From Agromyces protaetiae (lineage in GTDB: Bacteria > Actinomycetota > Actinomycetes > Actinomycetales > Microbacteriaceae): a stretch of DNA of 64,000 bases. A program made the translations under genes and the position numbers. Within the stretch, counting starts at the first letter, position 1, and each line of letters opens with the position of its first letter. The notes under the pieces were generated by a model. It saw nothing but the letters and a program-made list of their open reading frames with translations, did not search any database and had not been told where the DNA came from. Positions 8,174 through 17,468 of the stretch are shown piece by piece. Where the stretch lies: contig NZ_CP035491.1 of NCBI RefSeq assembly GCF_004135405.1, forward strand, positions 1,612,001-1,676,000, read 5' to 3'.

Positions 8174-9472
8174 GTGACGACGCCCCCCGCGCCCGAGGCG
8201 CCCCGCGCGAAGCCCGCGCCCGCTCTCGCTCCCGCTCCAGCCCGACCATCCGCCCGCTTCGTGCCCGCGGCGACGCCAGGCCGGCGCTCCCTCGCAGTCT
8301 TCGGCGCGGCGGCGACGGTCGGGTTCATCGCGTTCGCCGCCGCGCTCCTCGCGCTCTTCATCGCGAACGGGCAGTCGCCCGAGGTCTTCGCCCGGTTCGC
8401 GCCGCACTTCGCGCTCGCGGGCGTCACGCTCACGGCGCTGCTCGCGGTCGCCGATGCGGCGGGGGCGACGCGGCGCTGGTTCCTCGCGCTCCTCGCGGGG
8501 CTCGCGTCGGCCGTGCTCGCCGCGCTCCTCGCGACGACGTGGACGGTGCTCGCGAGCACGTCGAGCGTGCGCCCCGAGCTCTTCGTGTTCGTCCTCGGCT
8601 CGCTCGTGAGCCTCAACCTCGTCTTCATCCTCGCGGCCGTGCTCGCACAGGTGTTCCTCGCCCGGCGCGTGCTCAGGGGCATCCGCGACTTCGTGCCGCG
8701 CCGCGCGCCGCGCCGGTACGCGCTCGTGCGCATCCCCGCGTCGAACCTCGCCGACGGAGAGCTCACGCACCTCGAGCGGGTGCCCGTCGACCAGGCGAAG
8801 GCCGACGAGCAGTGGGACAACTACTGCGCGGCGCTCGTCGCCGAAGGGTGGGAGACCGTCGAGGTCGACGCGGCGCCCGAGATGGCCGACTCGGTGTTCG
8901 TCGAGGACGCCGTCGTCATGTTCGGCGACCTCGCGGTCATCACGAGCCCCGGCGCCGAGTCGCGCCGCGGCGAGATCGAGGCCGTCGAGCGCGCCGTGCG
9001 CTCGATCCCCGGCATCACGGTCGACCGCATCTCACTGCCGGGCACGCTCGACGGAGGCGACGTGCTGAAGGTCGGCTCGACGGTCTACGTCGGTGCGTCG
9101 AGCCGCACGAACGCCGAGGGCATCCGGCAGTTGCGGGCGCTCCTCACGCCGCACGGGTTCCAGGTCGTCGCCGTGCCGATGACGAAGGCCCTGCACTTGA
9201 AGAGCGCCGTGACGGCGCTCCCCGACGGCACGGTCATCGGGCATCCCGACCTCGTCGACGACCCCGCGCTCTTCCCGCGGTTCCTGCCCGTGCTCGAGCA
9301 CGAGGGCGTCGCCGTCGTCGAACTCGGGCCCGACACGCTCCTCATGTCGGCGTCGGCGCCGCGCACGGCCGAGATGCTCGCGGGCTTCGGCTACCGGGTC
9401 GTGACGGTCGACATCTCGGAGTTCGAGAAGCTCGAGGGCTGCGTCACGTGCCTGTCGGTGCGCGTGCGCTGA
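8174..9472 (+). CDS. ddaH: Dimethylargininase fused to an N-terminal membrane domain
   Basis: The C-terminal half (about residues 175-432) is a dimethylarginine dimethylaminohydrolase-type pentein: EDAVV, the LDGGDVLKVG loop, the LHLKSAVTAL segment with the catalytic His, and near the C-terminus GCVTCLSV with the probable nucleophile Cys426. Family enzymes hydrolyse N-methylated arginines to citrulline, or related guanidino compounds. The first 170 residues are unusual: a Pro/Ala-rich tail and about four membrane helices, so the enzyme would be membrane-tethered. Stand-alone members are usually about 250-300 residues. The GTG start follows a TAGGCT box by 6 bases. Its 3' end overlaps the converging ABC gene by 29 bases. 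Confidence 0.85.
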   Translation: MTTPPAPEAPRAKPAPALAPAPARPSARFVPAATPGRRSLAVFGAAATVGFIAFAAALLALFIANGQSPEVFARFAPHFALAGVTLTALLAVADAAGATRRWFLALLAGLASAVLAALLATTWTVLASTSSVRPELFVFVLGSLVSLNLVFILAAVLAQVFLARRVLRGIRDFVPRRAPRRYALVRIPASNLADGELTHLERVPVDQAKADEQWDNYCAALVAEGWETVEVDAAPEMADSVFVEDAVVMFGDLAVITSPGAESRRGEIEAVERAVRSIPGITVDRISLPGTLDGGDVLKVGSTVYVGASSRTNAEGIRQLRALLTPHGFQVVAVPMTKALHLKSAVTALPDGTVIGHPDLVDDPALFPRFLPVLEHEGVAVVELGPDTLLMSASAPRTAEMLAGFGYRVVTVDISEFEKLEGCVTCLSVRVR

Positions 9473-10148
9473 GCTCGGGCTCGACGACCCGCCCGTCGTG
9501 CAGGTGCAGCACGCGGTCGGCACGTCCGACGAACGCGGGGTCGTGGGTCGTGACGACGGCGGCGACGCCGTGCGCGTGCACGAGGTCGACGATGAGGTCC
9601 ATGACGGTCGCGGCCGTGCCGCTGTCGAGCTGACCGGTCGGTTCGTCGGCGAGGAGGAGCGACGGCCGGGCGACGAGTGCCCGCGCGATGCCGACCCGCT
9701 GCTGCTGCCCGCCCGAGAGCTCGTACGGGCGCTGCTCGGCGTGCCCCTCGAGCCCGACGCTCGCGAGCGCCTCGGCGACGCGCGCGTCGCGTTCGGCGGG
9801 GGCGACGCGCTGCAGGCGCAGCGGCACCTCGACGTTCTCGGTGGCCGACAGCACGGGGATGAGCCCGAACGACTGGAACACGATGCCGAGGCGGTCGCGC
9901 CGCACCGTCGCGAGGTCGTCCTCGGAGAGTGCGGAGAGTTCATCGTCGCCGAGGACGATCCGCCCCGACGTCGGCCGGTCGAGCCCGCCGAGGAGGTTCA
10001 AGAGGGTCGTCTTGCCGGCTCCCGAGGGCCCGGTCACGACGAGCAGTTCGCCCGGCGCGACCTCGAGGCTCACGTCTTCGACGGCGCGCACGTCGCCCGC
10101 GCGCCCGGAGAAGACTCGCGTGAGGGAGTCGGCGCGGAGGGTCGTCAT
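9444..10148 (-). CDS. ABC transporter ATPase, MacB/LolD type
   Basis: A 234-residue ATPase: Walker [10 protein letters not shown] at 40-48, Q-loop VFQSFGL, signature LSGGQQQR at about 143-150, Walker B LLLADEPT, and H-loop TTHD. Lengths and spacing fit the MacB/LolD/FtsE family, which works with FtsX-fold permeases in lipoprotein, peptide or drug export or signalling. It is the last gene of a four-gene minus-strand unit, and its ATG overlaps the stop of the second ATPase by 4 bases. Two ATPases with two large permeases suggest either a heteromeric complex or two related transporters. The substrate is unknown. Confidence 0.9.
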   Translation of the reverse strand: MTTLRADSLTRVFSGRAGDVRAVEDVSLEVAPGELLVVTGPSGAGKTTLLNLLGGLDRPTSGRIVLGDDELSALSEDDLATVRRDRLGIVFQSFGLIPVLSATENVEVPLRLQRVAPAERDARVAEALASVGLEGHAEQRPYELSGGQQQRVGIARALVARPSLLLADEPTGQLDSGTAATVMDLIVDLVHAHGVAAVVTTHDPAFVGRADRVLHLHDGRVVEPELSARAPTGT

Positions 10149-11095
10149 CTGGGGTCCTCCTCAGGACGGGCAGGGCGAGCGGATGACTCGGGGCGCTCCC
10201 CGTGCCCCTGGAACACCTCGACGTGGTCGTCCTCGAGCGTGAGCCGCACGCGGTCGCGGAGGCGCAGTGACTCGACGAAGTCGTGCGGAAGCTGGAGCCG
10301 GCCCACGCGGTCGAGGACGGCGAACTCCTCGGCGGTCGTGTGGGTCTGCCCGTGCTCGTCGAGGCGCGTCGAGCGGAGCACCTCGGTCGAGGTGCGCCCG
10401 TCGCGGATCTGGACGGTGCGGCGCACATGGTCGGACACCGTGGGGTCGTGGGTGACGATGAGGGTCGTGACGCCGAGCTCTTCGTTGACGCTCCGCATGG
10501 CGTCGAGGACCTCGGCGCTCGTCGACTCGTCGAGCTCGCCCGTGGGCTCGTCGGCGAGGAGCACGAGCGGCCGGTTCGCGAGGGCGACGGCGAGGGCGAC
10601 GCGCTGCTGCTGACCGCCCGAGAGCTCGGCCGGTCGTCGGTCGGCGAGGGCGCCGACGCCGAGCAGGTCGAGCATCTCGTCGACGCGGGCGGCCCGTTCG
10701 CGTCCGCGCGCGGTGCGGGCGACGTCGATCGCGAGGGCGACGTTCTCGGCGGCCGTGAGGTAGGGGAGGACGTTCCGAGCGGTCTGCTGCCAGATGAAGC
10801 CGACCGTGTGGCGGCGGAACCGGGTGCGCTCGCGCGCGCCCATCGCGAGGAGGTCGTGCGAAGCGACGCGCGCCACGCCCGCGGTGGCGGTGTCGAGACC
10901 CGACAGGATCGTCAGGAGCGTCGACTTGCCCGAGCCCGATGCGCCGACGACGGCGACGAGCTCTCCGGGGTCGACGCGCAGGTTGAGGCCCTGCAGCGCC
11001 TGCACCTCGACCCCGTCGGCGCTGAAGATGCGCACGAGGTCGACGCACTCGATGTGGGGGGCGGTGTCACCGGTCATGAGGGTCATTGCGGTCAT
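10145..11095 (-). CDS. ABC transporter ATPase with C-terminal AbrB-like extension
   Basis: A 316-residue ATPase of the MacB/LolD type: Walker [10 protein letters not shown] at 51-59, signature LSGGQQQR near 160, Walker B VLLADEPT, and H-loop THD. Unlike its partner it carries about 80 extra C-terminal residues. Within these, the segment [18 protein letters not shown] and the RVRLTL that follows resemble a SpoVT/AbrB swapped-hairpin domain. Three in-frame ATGs lie at 11095, 11086 and 11077. The first gives an ATGA overlap with the permease stop and is preferred. The role of the extra domain (dimerisation or regulation) is inferred only from resemblance. Confidence 0.88.
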   Translation of the reverse strand: MTAMTLMTGDTAPHIECVDLVRIFSADGVEVQALQGLNLRVDPGELVAVVGASGSGKSTLLTILSGLDTATAGVARVASHDLLAMGARERTRFRRHTVGFIWQQTARNVLPYLTAAENVALAIDVARTARGRERAARVDEMLDLLGVGALADRRPAELSGGQQQRVALAVALANRPLVLLADEPTGELDESTSAEVLDAMRSVNEELGVTTLIVTHDPTVSDHVRRTVQIRDGRTSTEVLRSTRLDEHGQTHTTAEEFAVLDRVGRLQLPHDFVESLRLRDRVRLTLEDDHVEVFQGHGERPESSARPARPEEDPR

Positions 11096-13932
11096 CCTTC
11101 CTCCTCTGCTCGGCCGCCGCGTGCGGCGGACGAGCGTCGTCCGGTCGAGGCGAGCGCGACGGCGGCGCCCGCGACGAGGATCGCGCCGACGGCGACCGCC
11201 GCGACGAACGGCCAGTCGACGACGATCGCCGGTTGCACGGCCCCGCCCGTGAATCCCGTCAGATCGATGCCCGGGAGCACGGCGTACGGCATCAGGACGC
11301 CGAGCCCGACGCCGACGGCGACGGCGACGGCGACGATCGGCGCGAGCTCCCACGCGACGAGCGCTCGCTCCCCGCGCCGCCCGAGTCCGAGCACCGCGAG
11401 GAGCGGCAGCAGACGGGCGCGCGCGGGCCTGCCGACGACGAGCGCGAGGACGAGCGCGAGCGTCGCGAGCCCGGTCGTGAGGGAGATCGCGATCATGAGG
11501 CCCGCGGCGAGTCCGCGTGCATTCGGCCGGTCGAGCAACTCGGATGCCGCGTCCGCGGGTGTGCGGAGTTCGGGGACGACCGACTTCCACACCCCGAACG
11601 AGCCGCGGGCGATCCTCAAGAGCTCGGCGGCCGCAGCCCCGGTGTCGGCGCCGGGCGTGAAGCGCACGAGCGCCTGTCGCGGGACGAGGACGTCGGCGAA
11701 CGGGCGGGCGTTCGCGAGGTCGATCAGGATCCAGTTCGTGCGCGGGGCGAACGGCGATGCGCCGGGGAACGTGCCGACGACGTCGATCGGCGACCCGTTC
11801 ATCGCGACCTCGCCGCCGCCCGCGATGCTCTCGGCGACCGAGTCGGAGACGACCACGGGCACGGGCGCGCCCTCGGACGCCTCGCGCGCGAGGACGTCGG
11901 GCAGGTCGGGGACGCCCGTTCGCCCCGCCTGCACTTCGCGCATCTCGGCGACGTCGACGACGATGAGGGTCGCGGTGCGCCGCTGACCGTCGATCTCGAC
12001 CGTCGTCGGCGCGGTCGAGTACACGGGGCCGATCGCCTCGACTCCCGGCACGGACGCGAGGCCGGCGAGCTGATCGCGCGTGAGCGGCGCGCTCGCCAGG
12101 CTCGCGTCTGCGCCGATCTCGGTCTCGGCGGCGGCGATGGCGCCGTCGTGCACGGTGGCGAGCGCGACCGACGAGAAGACGGCGACCGTCACGCCCACGA
12201 CCACGGCGAGCACGGGCAGGAGGCCCGCCGACGGATCGCGGAGCGCCCGCGCCGCCCCGAGGAACGCGACGAGCCCACGCCCCCGCTCGGCCGCACGGGT
12301 GAGCGCGCGCAACGGCAGGGGGTAGACGCGGAGCACCACGATGCAGCCCACGAGCGCGAGGAGGAGCGGCACCGCGGCGAGCAGCACGTCGACGCCCGCC
12401 GCGGCCGTCGGTCCGCGCCCGACGAGGAGCGCGACGCTCGCCGCGGCGACGATGACGACGAGCGACTCCCACACCCACCGGAACCGCCCCGCGTTCGCGC
12501 CGAGATCTGTGCGGCTCCGACGGAGGGGAGAGAGGCGCGACACGCTCGCCGTGAGGAGGACGGCGGGGGTCAGCGCGAACACCGCGGCGACGAGCCATCC
12601 GCCCGATGTCTGCTCGTCCGCCGTGAGGGCGACCGCGACCGCACCGCCCGCGAGACCCGCGGGCAGACCGATCGCGAGCCCCTCGCCGAGGAGCGACGAG
12701 GTGAGCCATCCGCCGCCCGCCCCGCGCGCCTCGGCGAGCTCGAGGCCGCCGCGGCGACGCTCGAAGACGACGCGGGATCCGAGCACGAGCACCGCGACCA
12801 TGACGCCGATGGGGCCGGACGCCACGGTCGCCAGCACGGCGTCGACCGCCGCGGACTCGGCGGCCTGCTCGTCCAGGATCGTCGCGAGCCCGCTCGAGAA
12901 CGACACCGAGCCGACGGTCATCCAGCGCCCAAAGCTCGTGCCGTAGCCCGACTCGCTGTCGTCGAGCGGGTAGAAGGTGCTCTCGACCTCGCCGATCTGC
13001 TCGACGAGCGCCGCGGAGTCGGCGGCGCGGACTGCGTCGACGTCGATCGGCAGCCATGCGCGCAACTCGATGGGGATGGGCTGCGGCGCGAGCGCCGCCC
13101 ACGACCCCGGATCGACGAACGCCTGACCCCAGTACCGGATGGGGCCGAGCCCGTCGTCGAGGACGGACGCCTGGAGCGCGGTCGGCTGGTGCTTCCACAT
13201 GCGGTCGGCGGCATCGACGGCGTCGAGGGTGCCCGTCAGGCGCACCTCGAGCGTCCCGTTGGTGAGCGAGACGAGCCGGGACTCGCCGATCGACCAGTCC
13301 ATCGCGTCGGCGACGTCGGCGGCGAGCGCGATCTCGAGCGGCGCCGCGATCGGCTCGGCCTGCTGGAACCCCGACCAGGTCGACGGGTCGTTCGGGTCGG
13401 GCGCTTCGGGCATCGGGGGCGCCGGCAGCGGCACCGGCCACGCGCCGTCGCGCAGCGTGAAGTGCTCGCCCTGCCGAGGGTCGGCCGTCAGCTGCACCCG
13501 GTAGATGGGCGAGGACGGCGGCGAGTCGGGCACGTCGGCGACGAGCGGGTCGGCCCGGACGATCGCGAGCGGGTCGTCCGTCGCCCGGCGAAGCGGCTCG
13601 GGGAGCGCGTCGCGGATCGCCCGGAGGTGCTCTTCCTGGGCGCCGAAGACCGCGTCGATGCGAGGGTCGAGGGTCGTCGTCGTCACGGGCGGGCCGAGCT
13701 GGGGCTGACCGCCCGAGGTCGCGACGAGGTCGGTCTCGATGGGGCTCGTGGTGTCGAGGCGCGTTCGCAGGGCCTCGGTGTGGAGCGCTTCGACGACGCG
13801 GGGTGCGACGACCGCGAGGAACGCCGCGACCGCCACGAGCAGGGCGACGAGGAGCGAGGCGACGGGCGCGTCGGCGAACGCGCGCGTGCGGAGCGCGAAG
13901 GACGAGAGCCCGGCTGGGGCGGGGCGGGTCAT
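11092..13932 (-). CDS. FtsX-fold ABC transporter permease
   Basis: A 946-residue permease. An N-terminal membrane helix (about 16-38) is followed by a large extracytoplasmic region (about 45-350), then three or four helices, a linker, a second periplasmic-type domain (about 580-770) and three more helices with a Glu-rich end. This is the duplicated FtsX topology of large MacB-like permeases. The ATG at 13932 overlaps the stop of the preceding permease gene, and the stop overlaps the ATPase start, so four genes are translationally coupled. It appears intact, unlike its upstream neighbour. Confidence 0.85.
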   Translation of the reverse strand: MTRPAPAGLSSFALRTRAFADAPVASLLVALLVAVAAFLAVVAPRVVEALHTEALRTRLDTTSPIETDLVATSGGQPQLGPPVTTTTLDPRIDAVFGAQEEHLRAIRDALPEPLRRATDDPLAIVRADPLVADVPDSPPSSPIYRVQLTADPRQGEHFTLRDGAWPVPLPAPPMPEAPDPNDPSTWSGFQQAEPIAAPLEIALAADVADAMDWSIGESRLVSLTNGTLEVRLTGTLDAVDAADRMWKHQPTALQASVLDDGLGPIRYWGQAFVDPGSWAALAPQPIPIELRAWLPIDVDAVRAADSAALVEQIGEVESTFYPLDDSESGYGTSFGRWMTVGSVSFSSGLATILDEQAAESAAVDAVLATVASGPIGVMVAVLVLGSRVVFERRRGGLELAEARGAGGGWLTSSLLGEGLAIGLPAGLAGGAVAVALTADEQTSGGWLVAAVFALTPAVLLTASVSRLSPLRRSRTDLGANAGRFRWVWESLVVIVAAASVALLVGRGPTAAAGVDVLLAAVPLLLALVGCIVVLRVYPLPLRALTRAAERGRGLVAFLGAARALRDPSAGLLPVLAVVVGVTVAVFSSVALATVHDGAIAAAETEIGADASLASAPLTRDQLAGLASVPGVEAIGPVYSTAPTTVEIDGQRRTATLIVVDVAEMREVQAGRTGVPDLPDVLAREASEGAPVPVVVSDSVAESIAGGGEVAMNGSPIDVVGTFPGASPFAPRTNWILIDLANARPFADVLVPRQALVRFTPGADTGAAAAELLRIARGSFGVWKSVVPELRTPADAASELLDRPNARGLAAGLMIAISLTTGLATLALVLALVVGRPARARLLPLLAVLGLGRRGERALVAWELAPIVAVAVAVGVGLGVLMPYAVLPGIDLTGFTGGAVQPAIVVDWPFVAAVAVGAILVAGAAVALASTGRRSSAARGGRAEEEG

Positions 13933-16900
13933 CCGGCGTCCTCCTCGACGATGGCGTGCCGTCCGCGGCGGGTCACGCGAGAGGCGGCGATCGCCGCGAC
14001 GGCGAGCGCGGCGAGCACCGTGACGGCGACCGCGAGGAGCCACGCCCCCAGTCGACCGCGAACCCCGCGGCTCCGGAGGCGCCCGGCACGGCGGCCCGAG
14101 CGAGCCCCGGGGCCGTGACGGCGACCGCGACGAGTCCGACCGCGGTGCCTGCGACGACGGCACCGACGACGAGCGTCGCGAACTCGGCGAACCGCGCACG
14201 ACCCTGGTCCGACGCGGTCATGCCGAGTGCGCGCAGCACCCCCGTCTCGGCGGCGCCGGAGCGCGCGAGCGCGGCGGCGAGCGCACCCAGCGCGACGAGG
14301 GCGAACGCGGCGGCTCCCGCGGCGCCGAACCAGAGGGCGGCGCCCGCGGTCGCCACGACGGCGGCGTCGGATTGGCGCGCACGGGTCGTCGCCGACAACG
14401 GCAGCGGTTGATCGGTCTCGAGCGAGGCGGCGACCGTCTCGGGGTCGACGCCGTCGGCCACGGCGAGTCGGCGTTCCGCGTGCTGCGGGACTCCGGCGTC
14501 GTCGGCGAACGCGGCGGCGCCCAGTGCGCCGAGGTCGGCGAGGAGGTCTCCGCCGCCCGGCACGTGATCGAGCACGGCGCCGACGGTCGCCCCGATCTCG
14601 GCGCCGCCGTCTATGACGCGGAACGTGAACTCGTCGCCCGGTTCGGCGCGGATGCTCCGGCCGAACGCCGCGCTCACGGCGACGGGCACCCGGCCGGACG
14701 CCCCGGCGACGGCGAGGCGGACCGAGGGCTTCTTCGAGGTCAGCCTCGCTTCGCCGGCGAGGTCGACGGGGGCGCCGTCGACCGCGGCCGCGGCCAGCGC
14801 GACGGCGGGCTCGGCGGCGCCCTGCGCACCCGTCAGCCGGAAGTCGATGCCGAGGAGGCGGAGATCTCGGACGGACGGCAGTGAGACATCGAGCGTGCGA
14901 GGCGATCCGGATGCGCCGCCGGGGCCGGCTGTCGAGGAGGCCGCATCGACCGGCCACGACCCCGCATCGATCGCCGTCGCAGCGCCCTGCGGGCCGAGCA
15001 GCCAGATCCGTGCCGAGACGCTTCCGGGCGATCCCGGGGGCGCGTCGATCGCGAGGTCCGCGGTGAGCCGCTCGGCGCCGTCGGGAAGGGGGAGACCCGT
15101 CGGCCCGTCCGCGAGGAGGTCGCGCGCCGCCGCCGTGAGCCCGAGCCCGAGCCCGAGCCCGACGAGCGTGCGCGGGTCGGAGCCCACGCGCACCTCGCCG
15201 ACGAACGCCGGAACGTCCAAGTCGACGCCCTCCCGTTCGGCGAACGGCGCGGCGAGGGCGAGCGGGTCGCTTCCCTCGACGAGTCCGCGCCCGGCCAGGT
15301 GCACATCGACGTCGCCGCCCGTTCGGGCCGCCGTCGCGGCGCGGTCGGTCGCCTGCCAGGTGCCGCCGAATCCCGCGGCGAACGTGATCGCGGCGGTCGC
15401 GAGCACGACGAGGAGGGCGGTCGAGGAGGAGAGCGCCGCACGGCGGGAGAGACGGCGGAGGGGAGCGCCGGCAGGAGGCCGACGGCGCGCGAGGCGACGC
15501 GTTCGGCGACGCCGAGGAGGGCCGTGATGGCGGCGACGGCGAGCAGGCCGAGCGCGACCACGACGGCGACGGGCGCGAACTGCGCGACGGGATCCACGCG
15601 CACGGTGCCGTCGCCGTCGGCGACGAGCGGGGACCCGTGCGACACGAACTGCCACACCGCGACCGCGGCGACGGCGATGACGAGGATGCTTCCACTCGCG
15701 ACGGCCGCGGTGCGCCGCCCGTCGGCTTCGCCGGCGCCGCGCACGATGGGCCGCGTCACGGCGCGCCAAGCGACTGCGGCGGCGACGAAGGCGGTCGCGA
15801 CGACGACGGCGGATGTCGCGATCCACGCGAGTCCGGCGGCGCGGGTCTCGCCGGGGCGGAGCGCCGTGAGGGCGAGTTCGGCGAGGGCGACGCCGAGCGC
15901 GGCCGCGGGTGCGGCGACGACGAACACCTCGACCGCCGTGCGCGCCGCGAGTCGGCCTGCCGACGCGCCTCGGGCCCGAAGCAGGAGCGTCTCGCGTCGG
16001 CGGGTCTCGGCGAGCAGGCTCGACAACCGCAGGACGGTCGCGAGCGCCGTGACGACGACGAGCACGAGCGCGAGGGGTGTGACGGCGCGCCCCGCGCTCT
16101 CGGCGGCGAGCAGGCGGTCGAGCGAGGGCGCGAGGGCCCCCGCGGCCTCGACGCCCGTGTCGCCCAGGTCGTCGGTGCTCCGGAGCGCGGGGAGCACTTT
16201 GCCGAGCGCCGTCCGGTAGTCCGCGAGCCGTTCCGCAGCGATCGGGCCGCGCGGCGCCGTCGTGGTCCACCGCACCGAGACGGCTGCGGGGAGGGTCGCG
16301 ACGAGGGCTTCGTCGACGAGGATCGGCCCGGATGCCTCGCCGTCGGCGCCTGCGGCGACGAGCGGGTCGCCGAACCAGGCGGGGTCGGTCGGCCGGTCGG
16401 CACGCCAGGTTCCCGTCACGAGCACCGCCACGCGATCGTCGCCGACGCGGACGACGTCTCCCACGGCGATGCCGAGCCGAGCCGCGGCGGCGGCTTGCAC
16501 GGCGCCCGCCGTCGCGCCCGCGGCTCGGGCGTCGGCTGCGGCGGCCGGGTCGTCGGGCCACGCGCCCTCGACGAGCGACGATCGCGCGGGCAGGCCCGGA
16601 TCGGCGACGAGGACGACGGCGTCGGATGCCTCGGAGGTCCCGGATGCCCCGGATGTTCCGGATGTTCCGGATGCCCCGGATGCGCCGACGGAGACGGGGA
16701 CCGGCTCCGACACGACCGACCGCGCCCATCCGGCGCCGACGGGCGAGAGGAACCGTGCGAGCGTGTGATCGGCTGCTTGCGACTGCGCCGCGGCGTCGGT
16801 CGCGATCCGCGTCTCCCACCGCATCGCACCCGCCTGCCCGCGCAGTTCGCCGATCCGATGGGCGAGTGCTTCGGGCGGGCTCGCGACCCCGACGTCGACG

Positions 16901-17004
16901 AGGCCGCCCGTGAGTGCGGCGGCGAGCGCGGCCGTCGCGGCGAGCCCCGCGAGCACTCCGGCGCGCACACGCGAGCGTGCCAGGGTCGACCGAAGGGTGC
17001 TCAC
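13929..17004 (-). pseudogene. FtsX-fold ABC permease, two frameshifts (probably sequence errors)
   Basis: First gene of the ABC unit, starting at GTG 17004 after a GAGGAG ribosome binding site. Three reading frames each encode clear permease sequence and join end to end. The first break is at the G run 15460-15463 and the second at the C run 14045-14049. Adding one base at each gives a continuous protein of about 1025 residues: an N-terminal helix, a large exterior domain, several helices, a second exterior domain and C-terminal helices ending in RHAIVEEDAG, with the ATGA overlap to the next gene restored. Residues near 100-120 come from seven 9-bp repeats. Real inactivation is possible but less likely. 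Confidence 0.75.
16624..16686 (-). repeat. Seven tandem 9-bp units inside the permease gene
   Basis: Units close to GGATGYYCC run without gaps and encode a Ser-Gly-Ala/Thr repeat in the exterior domain of the permease. Each unit contains GGATG, the core of the motif enriched across this window. Copy number could vary by slippage. Confidence 0.8.
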
Positions 17005-17087
17005 AGGGGAGGCTCCTCGCGTTCGGGCCGCCGAAGCGAAGGGAGTGGCGGCGAGGGGTTCGGCCAGACTAACCCGGAAATCGGCAC

Positions 17088-17117
17088 TTGCGCCCGGTTG
17101 CCGCGGATCAGTAAGTT
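17088..17117 (+). promoter_or_regulatory. Possible promoter for the 36-codon ORF and exporter
   Basis: TTGCGC (17088-17093) and TAAGTT (17112-17117) are 18 bases apart, about 60 bases before the ATG at 17179. This is a weak match to a sigma-70 promoter, placed in the divergent gap between the ABC unit and the exporter. Confidence 0.35.
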
Positions 17118-17178
17118 TGAAGGCTGGCCGCGGCGCGATCCGCTTGCGGTCGAACTGACGAAGACGCAGGAGGACACC

Positions 17179-17289
17179 ATGCAGACAGCCGATATCGACA
17201 CCCGCCCCTCGGCGGTGCTCGGCACTGTGCTGGTCGGCACTGCTCGCTCCGTGCCCGCGTTCGTCGTTCACCCGACGAAGCCCGAGTAG
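17179..17289 (+). CDS. 36-residue peptide upstream of an ABC exporter (leader or exported peptide?)
   Basis: A short ORF beginning [15 protein letters not shown] and ending VHPTKPE. AGGAGG lies six bases before the ATG, one of the strongest ribosome binding sites in the window, which argues for real translation. There are no cysteines, no membrane helix and no known domain. It is followed by about 180 bases with two hairpins and then a two-gene multidrug-type ABC exporter. Two readings fit. One is a regulatory leader peptide controlling the exporter by ribosome-mediated attenuation, as known for bmrB ahead of bmrCD. The other is a small exported or modified peptide. I favour the leader. Confidence 0.55.
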   Translation: MQTADIDTRPSAVLGTVLVGTARSVPAFVVHPTKPE

Positions 17290-17320
17290 CGCGGGGCCTG
17301 CCCGCACCGTCCGTTCCCGA

Positions 17321-17393
17321 CGCCGGCTCCGTCCCGGCGACGCTCCGCGATCGAGATCCCGACCGACCGATCGCGCGCCGCGCTTCCGCGCGG
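17321..17393 (+). promoter_or_regulatory. Two hairpins between the short ORF and the exporter gene
   Basis: CGCCGG/CCGGCG at 17321-17326/17334-17339, and CCGCGC-TTCC-GCGCGG at 17378-17393 followed by ACCGCTTCTTC. The second resembles a compact terminator. Their position after a translated short ORF is what attenuation would need. No folding calculation has been made. Confidence 0.4.
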
Positions 17394-17468
17394 ACCGCTT
17401 CTTCAGCTCCCGTCCGATCGACGCACTCCGACGTGCGCCCGCGGACGACCCTTCCGGAAGGACCAGGC

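Noticed and set aside
11086-14118. A 1010-codon plus-strand frame opposite the ABC permease
   Set aside because: Antisense of a well-supported permease, with extreme Arg/Asp/Gly composition.
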